Of a DNA stretch of 64,000 nt, positions 58,659 through 64,000 are shown one piece after another. Below the pieces are notes generated by a model. That model was not told where the DNA came from, ran no database searches, and saw only the letters and a program-made list of their open reading frames with translations. A program made the translations under genes and the position numbers. The stretch lies in NCBI RefSeq assembly GCF_036588685.1, contig NC_086383.1:34914171-34978170 (forward strand), in the 5' to 3' direction. Origin of the DNA: Mytilus trossulus. Lineage: Eukaryota > Mollusca > Bivalvia > Mytilida > Mytilidae. Each line of letters begins with the position of its first letter. The first letter of the stretch is position 1.

Positions 58659-59140
58659 AATAGGGTAGAAAGAGTTGACAAATCTTTAAAAAACTTGGTA
58701 TGAACAAAGCTTAATGAATTATAACACTGCTTACAAAGTTTCATGACAATAGGATGTACATTATAGACATTAAGTTGAGTTCTATACTCATCTTTAAGTG
58801 TAAAATTTTGACGTTAACTATCAACATTTGGGGCTTTAAAATTAAAATATTGCAAAAAAATACTTTTTAAATGCCTTAATATATAACTTATCATGTACTT
58901 AAAGCAATAGAGTACTCATTTGATTTATCAGACTTGGCATAATTATTCAAAAGTCAAATTTATATGAGCCTGCGCCTAATATTTAGGTTTTTCAATGAAG
59001 GGGGCCTTACATAAAGATGTAATATTTTCCAGCAATTTTAAATTTGTGAAGCTTTTTGGTTATAAATAATCCTTACATATGTCATGTATGTATTGAAAGT
59101 ACTTTAAATGGAAAGAAAAGTTACAAATAACATATCATAT

Positions 59141-59903
59141 TACTGTGAAAGTACTTTAATTCGTGGGTATCAATTTTCGTGGTTTGAGCATTATTTACAT
59201 GTTCGTGGGTTTTTAAATTCGTGGATTTAAGTTTTCTGAAAAAAAAAAAAATTGAAAAAATTAAAGCCTTTAGACACAAAGGTTACAAATAGTCTGGATT
59301 GAAGAAAATTGCAAAGTAAACCTTGACCCGTGTAAATCCTAGTGACAACACTAATTAACCCAAGATAAAGTGATCAAAAGATTAAAGACCATCAAAGGTG
59401 TTAATTAGGCCAGAAATTTGTCACCTAAAGAAAACAACAACATAAACAAATGCTATAAATATATCTTAAATTGTCAAATGATGTTTATCATAATCAAGCC
59501 CAGCATAAAATTATTATTTCCCATGTGTACGAAAACTATGATGATATAAAATGAACACTTTATCATACTAGCATACCAATACCGGAAATCTGACTTTCAT
59601 CTTCAAAAATATCTTTTATGAGAATTAAAAGATCAAAAGTTGTACAGTTTAGATTGTAAAACATTAAACAAGTATAATCTTGCATGCAGGTGTAGTTCTC
59701 GACTGCTATTAAAGTATTCTCCGATTTGGAGTAATTCAATAAATTCTTTCGATCATATCAGCAGTCAAACATGCATGGGGATCTTCCTTGTCTTGATTTG
59801 GACAATGGTTGTTTTATTTCGTTGGACACTTAAATTCGTGGATAGAGTCATCCACGAAAACCACGAAAATTGGTACCCCACGAATAAAAGTACTTTCACA
59901 GTA
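59141..59903. mobile_element. TACTGTGAAAGTACTTT inverted-repeat element
   Basis: TACTGTGAAAGTACTTTAAT, TCGTGGGTATCAATTTTCGT at the left pair with ACGAAAATTGGTACCCCACG, AAAGTACTTTCACAGTA at the right, arms about 45 bases. A second ATTCGTGG pair lies inside. 763 bases, no transposase seen. The 89-codon frame at 59,640 runs into the right arm and is not a gene. Confidence 0.8.
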
Positions 59904-60544
59904 GTTTAAAAGGTTCTTAGGCCAAGTAAGACTGGAAAAATTTAGGGTCAATTTAGGCTGTGCCACATATTTACATTAAAAAATGCATATTGAGGCTATA
60001 AGAAATAAAAATTTGTGTCTTTTTTATCATTTCTATTTTCATGTGACATGAAACAACAAATCTGAGCACAAAAAAACTCTTGCAATTAACTTTTCTTACA
60101 AGCAGTATGGGCTGATACCAAGATTTTTGCCTTTTTTAGGGAAAAACTTGCATGCATTTTATTCTCAACAGGCTTATATTTAAACCACTTGCTATCCTAC
60201 AGAAGAAAAGAAATATATTATGTGAAATGGAACAGGTACAATAGACATTGTAAAGTGCATTTGATACAAATTTAATGAGGTCTCTAATATAGACATCAAA
60301 TTTTATATACCAAGCTCCCCACTATTGACTTCATCCAAACAAGGCGTTAGACAAGGGTCATTTATACACCACATTTTGCACATTTTGTCTGAGATAAACC
60401 TCTTTTCTGTAGATTCAGAGTTCAAAAATAAGCAAAAGAAGCAGATAAAGGCATAGAAACACAAATATTTACACATGAAAACCTGTCAGATAGAAAGTCA
60501 GGATGCCATTTATGCATCAATATTGAAAAAAGTTATAAACATCA
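59904..60544. other. AT-rich intergenic DNA
   Basis: Nothing recognised. Confidence 0.5.
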
Positions 60545-60546
60545 TC

Positions 60547-61113
60547 AGTGGTCTCGTTAGCCCAAAATAGAAGGGCGCCGCGCCCTGGGTGCCCTAAGCA
60601 GCGCCATGTGTGCCCTTAGCCGCTCCCTTCTGCCCTGACGCCGTTTTCTAAAAAAAAAAACCTTGTGCCGTTTTGGTAAAATTGCCTTTTGTTTCGTCGA
60701 TTTCTTATAAATCAGAAGTTAAATTACATATATGACACCTGGTGATTGCCCCCAGGTAACGAGGTTAATCATGTCATTACAATCAATTATTGTGGATTAG
60801 ACTTCAAAGGTGTTAATTACTAGGTAATTTAATTAAGACAATGTACCTTTTTGTCATAAATATAGTCACAATGGAAGAGTGTATGAATGAAGACTTTCAT
60901 GAATTTAGAATTGAATTGAAGTAATCAACTTTGCCTTCACAGAAACATCGTCCATCTCAACTTGTGAGCGACAAGCAAACGTAAACATGTTGGAAATTAA
61001 TTTTGGCGGGGACGTAGACAAAAGAAATGAGCAGTGCCTTCTCCTATCATAAAAACGCCCTGCCCTTCACTGCAGACACCCTGCCCCTTTTGAATTCTAG
61101 CTAGAGCACTGAT
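60547..61113. mobile_element. GC-rich-ended element, hAT-like termini
   Basis: CAGTGGTCTCGTTAGCCC at the left and, inverted, CAGTGCTCTAGCTAG at the right. GCGCCGCGCCCTGGGTGCCC at the left and ACGCCCTGCCC...CACCCTGCCCC at the right contrast with the AT-rich surroundings. The flanks do not give a clean 8-base duplication. Confidence 0.55.
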
Positions 61114-61293
61114 CATGAACATGATAAAATGCCTATTTTGACCATAAAATGCCAAAATTGGTCATTTTTGCAGTAATTCTATAAAATAAAAGTTTAAATC
61201 CTTTAGTTTAATGCTATTTGACAAGTTGACACCATCAAATCATTTAGGGAAGTTGCCAGAGTACAAATTCTATATTTACAGATTTCACCTCTT

Positions 61294-61745
61294 AGGTCCG
61301 AGAACACAATTAATTCGTAGTGCATTTCTTTTAGAACATAAATGAAAATAAAAAAAATCCCACCTGCGCTTTCTCAATGAAACTTTTACAGTGTGTTGTA
61401 CTACTTTTGGGACAAATTATATCAAATTTATAGAAAACTTCATCGCCTCTAACTCAAAATATGGACAATTTTATGTTTAGGGCGTCTTGAAATCTTTTGA
61501 CAGCTTCCAAAGTGCTCATTTTCAACCTTTTTCAGCTGGACCAAATCACTACTTTCCTTTAAAATTCTGAACCCAAATTTTTTTACAGTGTAATTTCATC
61601 CCCCTACTTGCGATTTGAGGCATTGAACATGGAGAAATAAATTTGGAAGGGGTATAAAAATTAATGGCAAGTAACCCACTGTCAACACTAGGGACTATAT
61701 TTGTGAACAACGAAAATCAAGGGACGACAATGGTGGTCTCGGACC
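61294..61745. mobile_element. AGGTCCGAGA element, copy 2
   Basis: Differs from copy 1 by a few substitutions and small deletions (for example a 9-base loss near 61,605). Same orientation. Confidence 0.8.
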
Positions 61746-62189
61746 AACATATCTATTAAACACAATTGTTGGAGGGTACGCTATAAAAATTGATATCCTT
61801 TACACCAGTATTTTGAACAATTTATTATAGGCGAAATAATACTTATTTTCTGCAATGATCATATTCACTATTCATTATTCATGCACATGCAAACAGTTGC
61901 TTGCTGTATTAATAAGTTGCATATCCGTGCTTAGTCCAAATAAACCAGGAAGGCGTCACAGAAAAAAATTAAAATAGCCTAGCCAGACGTCATAATTATT
62001 TGGACTAATCTGTGCTACACTACAAAAGTAGTGGAACTTCAGATAGTAGAGGAAAGAATAAAGAAGAAGAAGAACCGTAATTAATTATAAAAAGTGCATT
62101 TGATTATTTTGTATAGACAATTTTGACGTTTCAAATGGTTTCAAAAAGAATATAGTCAATTTTTAACAATTTTTCATATATTTTTGCAA
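61746..62189. other. AT-rich intergenic DNA
   Basis: Nothing recognised. Confidence 0.4.
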
Positions 62190-62800
62190 TCTTTTATAAA
62201 AATCTTCTCCTCTGAAACTACTTAGATAAATTTAAATAACCAAACTTGCCCCCAATCATCATTAGGGTATATAGTTAAAAAAAAATGTGTCCAATGACCC
62301 TGCCCATGAACCAAGATGGCCGGCATGGTTAAAAATAGTACATAGTGTAAAAAACTGTTTTACTCATATCTCTGAAACCAAAGCATTTAGAGCAAATCTG
62401 ACATATTAACACTATTCATAAGGTCAAGATCTGTCTGCCCTAAAATTTTCTTACCAATCAGGCAACCAGTTGTTAGATTGCTTCCCCTGAATTGGTAATT
62501 TTAAGAAAGTCTTGAAGCTTTTGGTTATTATCTTGAATATTATTAACAGCAATAATGTACAGCAAAGTAAGACCTACAAATAAGTCAACTTGACCAAAAT
62601 GGTTAATTTATCCCTTAAGTCATGTAAGAAGTAACTGCCCTTTATCATGTTTATAGTCAAATTTAAACAATTTTCATAAATTTTGAAATTTTTTGTAAAT
62701 TTAAAAAAATTATCCGCTGTAACTTCTGGGCCATGTTCATTAAGCATGTTAAGAGATAATTGTAAGCAGCAAGAATATTCAGTAAAGTAAGATATGCCTA
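62190..62800. mobile_element. partial inverted copy of the 19,335-20,700 element
   Basis: AATCTTCTCCTCTGAAAC, GCATTTAGAGCAAATCTGAC, AGCAAAGTAAGACCTACAAA and CTTGACCAAAATGG are the reverse complement of blocks in that element. Confidence 0.65.
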
Positions 62801-63872
62801 TTCTTTTTTGAAGACATATATATATATATCAACTTTTTATATCACAGTTTTGGATCAAATGTCACAGACAGGTTTTTTATATTCCGATAAAATATGTCAA
62901 CACCTCTATCATTTCATTGAAAAAACGTCCCTTGAAACAGTCACACCACATCTTCCTAGATATATATCCTTTTACTAATATTTAAACTTTTCTGTAAAAC
63001 TGCACGTGTGAAAGGTAAATTTGAACAGAATATGATTCTAATTATTGAATAGCTTTTTTGAACAATGGGAAGTTTTTTTCGGTTACATGTACAGATTATT
63101 TATAAAAAAGTTTATAGCTACAGTCATTATGTTGACATGTACGTGCGTTTTGTTGTAACCCTAACCCTATTAAATGTTTTCTAACATAATATTGTGCTTG
63201 ATTTTGGTCTCTTATTTTGATCTTGATTACACTTTGTCAGGAACAGGCATGCAAACAGAAATTTACATCTTTAATCGTAAAACCTTGTTAATAGTTTTTT
63301 TGAAAAATGTGACTTTATTGTACATTGTATCTGATGCTCAAAAACTCTTTTGTTAATACAGCCTTTATATGGTTTACACACGTACATGACATAGGACCTA
63401 GTTATATTCTTAAAGATCATGTTATTGATAAAACTCATCACATATATATACAACTGAATCAAAACCAACTAGCAGTGATATTATCTTCATTTGTAAAGTT
63501 TAAAAAGTATTTTTTTAGCTTAAATGGACCTCCTTAGTATTTGTTGTTGACCAATTGATTCACTCTGCAAAGATTAGAATAACAAAAAATACAGTACTTC
63601 TGATAGAAACCACCCAAGCCACCTTAAAACGAACATGTTCAATGCAAACTTAAAAAATACAAAACAATGTAAATACACGGAAGTGTTTAATGATCAAGAT
63701 TTCATTTAGGGCTTCTAATGGTAAGGGAAAATAGATTAGTATGTGTTCTACATGTACATGTGATTATGTACATTTTATTGCATTTTACATGTTTTATACT
63801 ACTGATCATGCTCATGGATCTGTATCAAAATGGTAATCCAATATGATTATAGCTTGTGATTATGCAAATAGA
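62801..63872. other. AT-rich intergenic DNA
   Basis: A CCCTAACCC pair at 63,158 is too short to be telomeric. No gene seen. Confidence 0.5.
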
Positions 63873-64000
63873 GGCCGTGTTCACTCTACCAGGCATGGTG
63901 TAAAAAAACTACCAAGATGTCTATAGCTAAGTTGATCATTAAAGAATAATTAGTTTTTCATTTATAAGTAAATCATGTAAATAATTCAAATACAGAAGCT
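63873..64000. mobile_element. possible start of a second Harbinger-like element
   Basis: GGCCGTGTTCACT matches the 13-base terminus of the 55,920-57,277 element except the last base. The window ends before the other terminus, and no TAA precedes it, so this is tentative. Confidence 0.3.

Noticed and set aside
59640-59909. 89-codon frame
   Set aside because: It runs through the right arm of the TACTGTGAAAGTACTTT element and has no other support.
58198-61745. LTR retrotransposon (direct repeats of about 455 bases)
   Set aside because: The repeats have inverted ends, no TG...CA borders, and no primer site, polypurine tract or coding region lies between them.
63155-63172. Telomere-like CCCTAACCC
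   Set aside because: Only two units, in the middle of ordinary AT-rich DNA.

Overview
This window is AT-rich eukaryotic DNA: interrupted genes with GT-AG introns, polyadenylation signals, a tRNA-derived SINE, many small inverted-repeat transposons and several minisatellites. The gene families (secreted SRCR proteins carrying ShKT domains) and the style of the dispersed repeats suggest a marine bivalve, most likely a mussel (Mytilidae). That assignment is inference, since no marker gene is present.

Layout. 1-5,950 holds no convincing gene: a degenerate 16-bp tandem array, an imperfect palindrome and an ~18-copy 56-bp minisatellite. A tandem repeat, a TATA box, a non-coding first exon and a single coding exon follow at 5,685-8,108. 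They specify an unfamiliar 552-residue protein with His/Tyr hexapeptides, four ~34-residue Pro-rich repeats and an Ala/Val/Pro/Ser-rich tail. 10,972-30,786 (minus strand) is an 18-exon gene that I assembled from splice sites and phases. It encodes a signal peptide, six group A SRCR domains, a ten-cysteine LU (Ly6/uPAR, three-finger) domain and a ShKT domain, 802 residues in all. 34,787-46,739 (plus strand) is a 9-exon gene encoding a signal peptide, two SRCR domains, a Thr-rich linker and two ShKT domains, 343 residues. The two genes are head to head, 4.0 kb apart. They share the same split signal-peptide exons, the same intron phases and similar first and second SRCR domains, so they look like an inverted duplication. 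Both products should be secreted, cysteine-rich recognition proteins, plausibly of innate immunity.

46,890-52,510 is a ~1.4 kb tandem duplication whose copies each run into GA-rich simple repeats. The second copy is split by a decayed Tc1/mariner element. 52,510-64,000 is transposon territory: hairpin elements, a broken reverse transcriptase lacking its YxDD region, a PIF/Harbinger-like element with TAA target duplications, two near-identical ~455-bp inverted-repeat elements, and others. I see no host gene there.

Exon joins were made by eye and keep one open frame throughout. cDNA would be decisive. Conserved halves of SRCR, LU and ShKT domains are secure. The tiny signal-peptide exons, promoters and repeat borders are less so.
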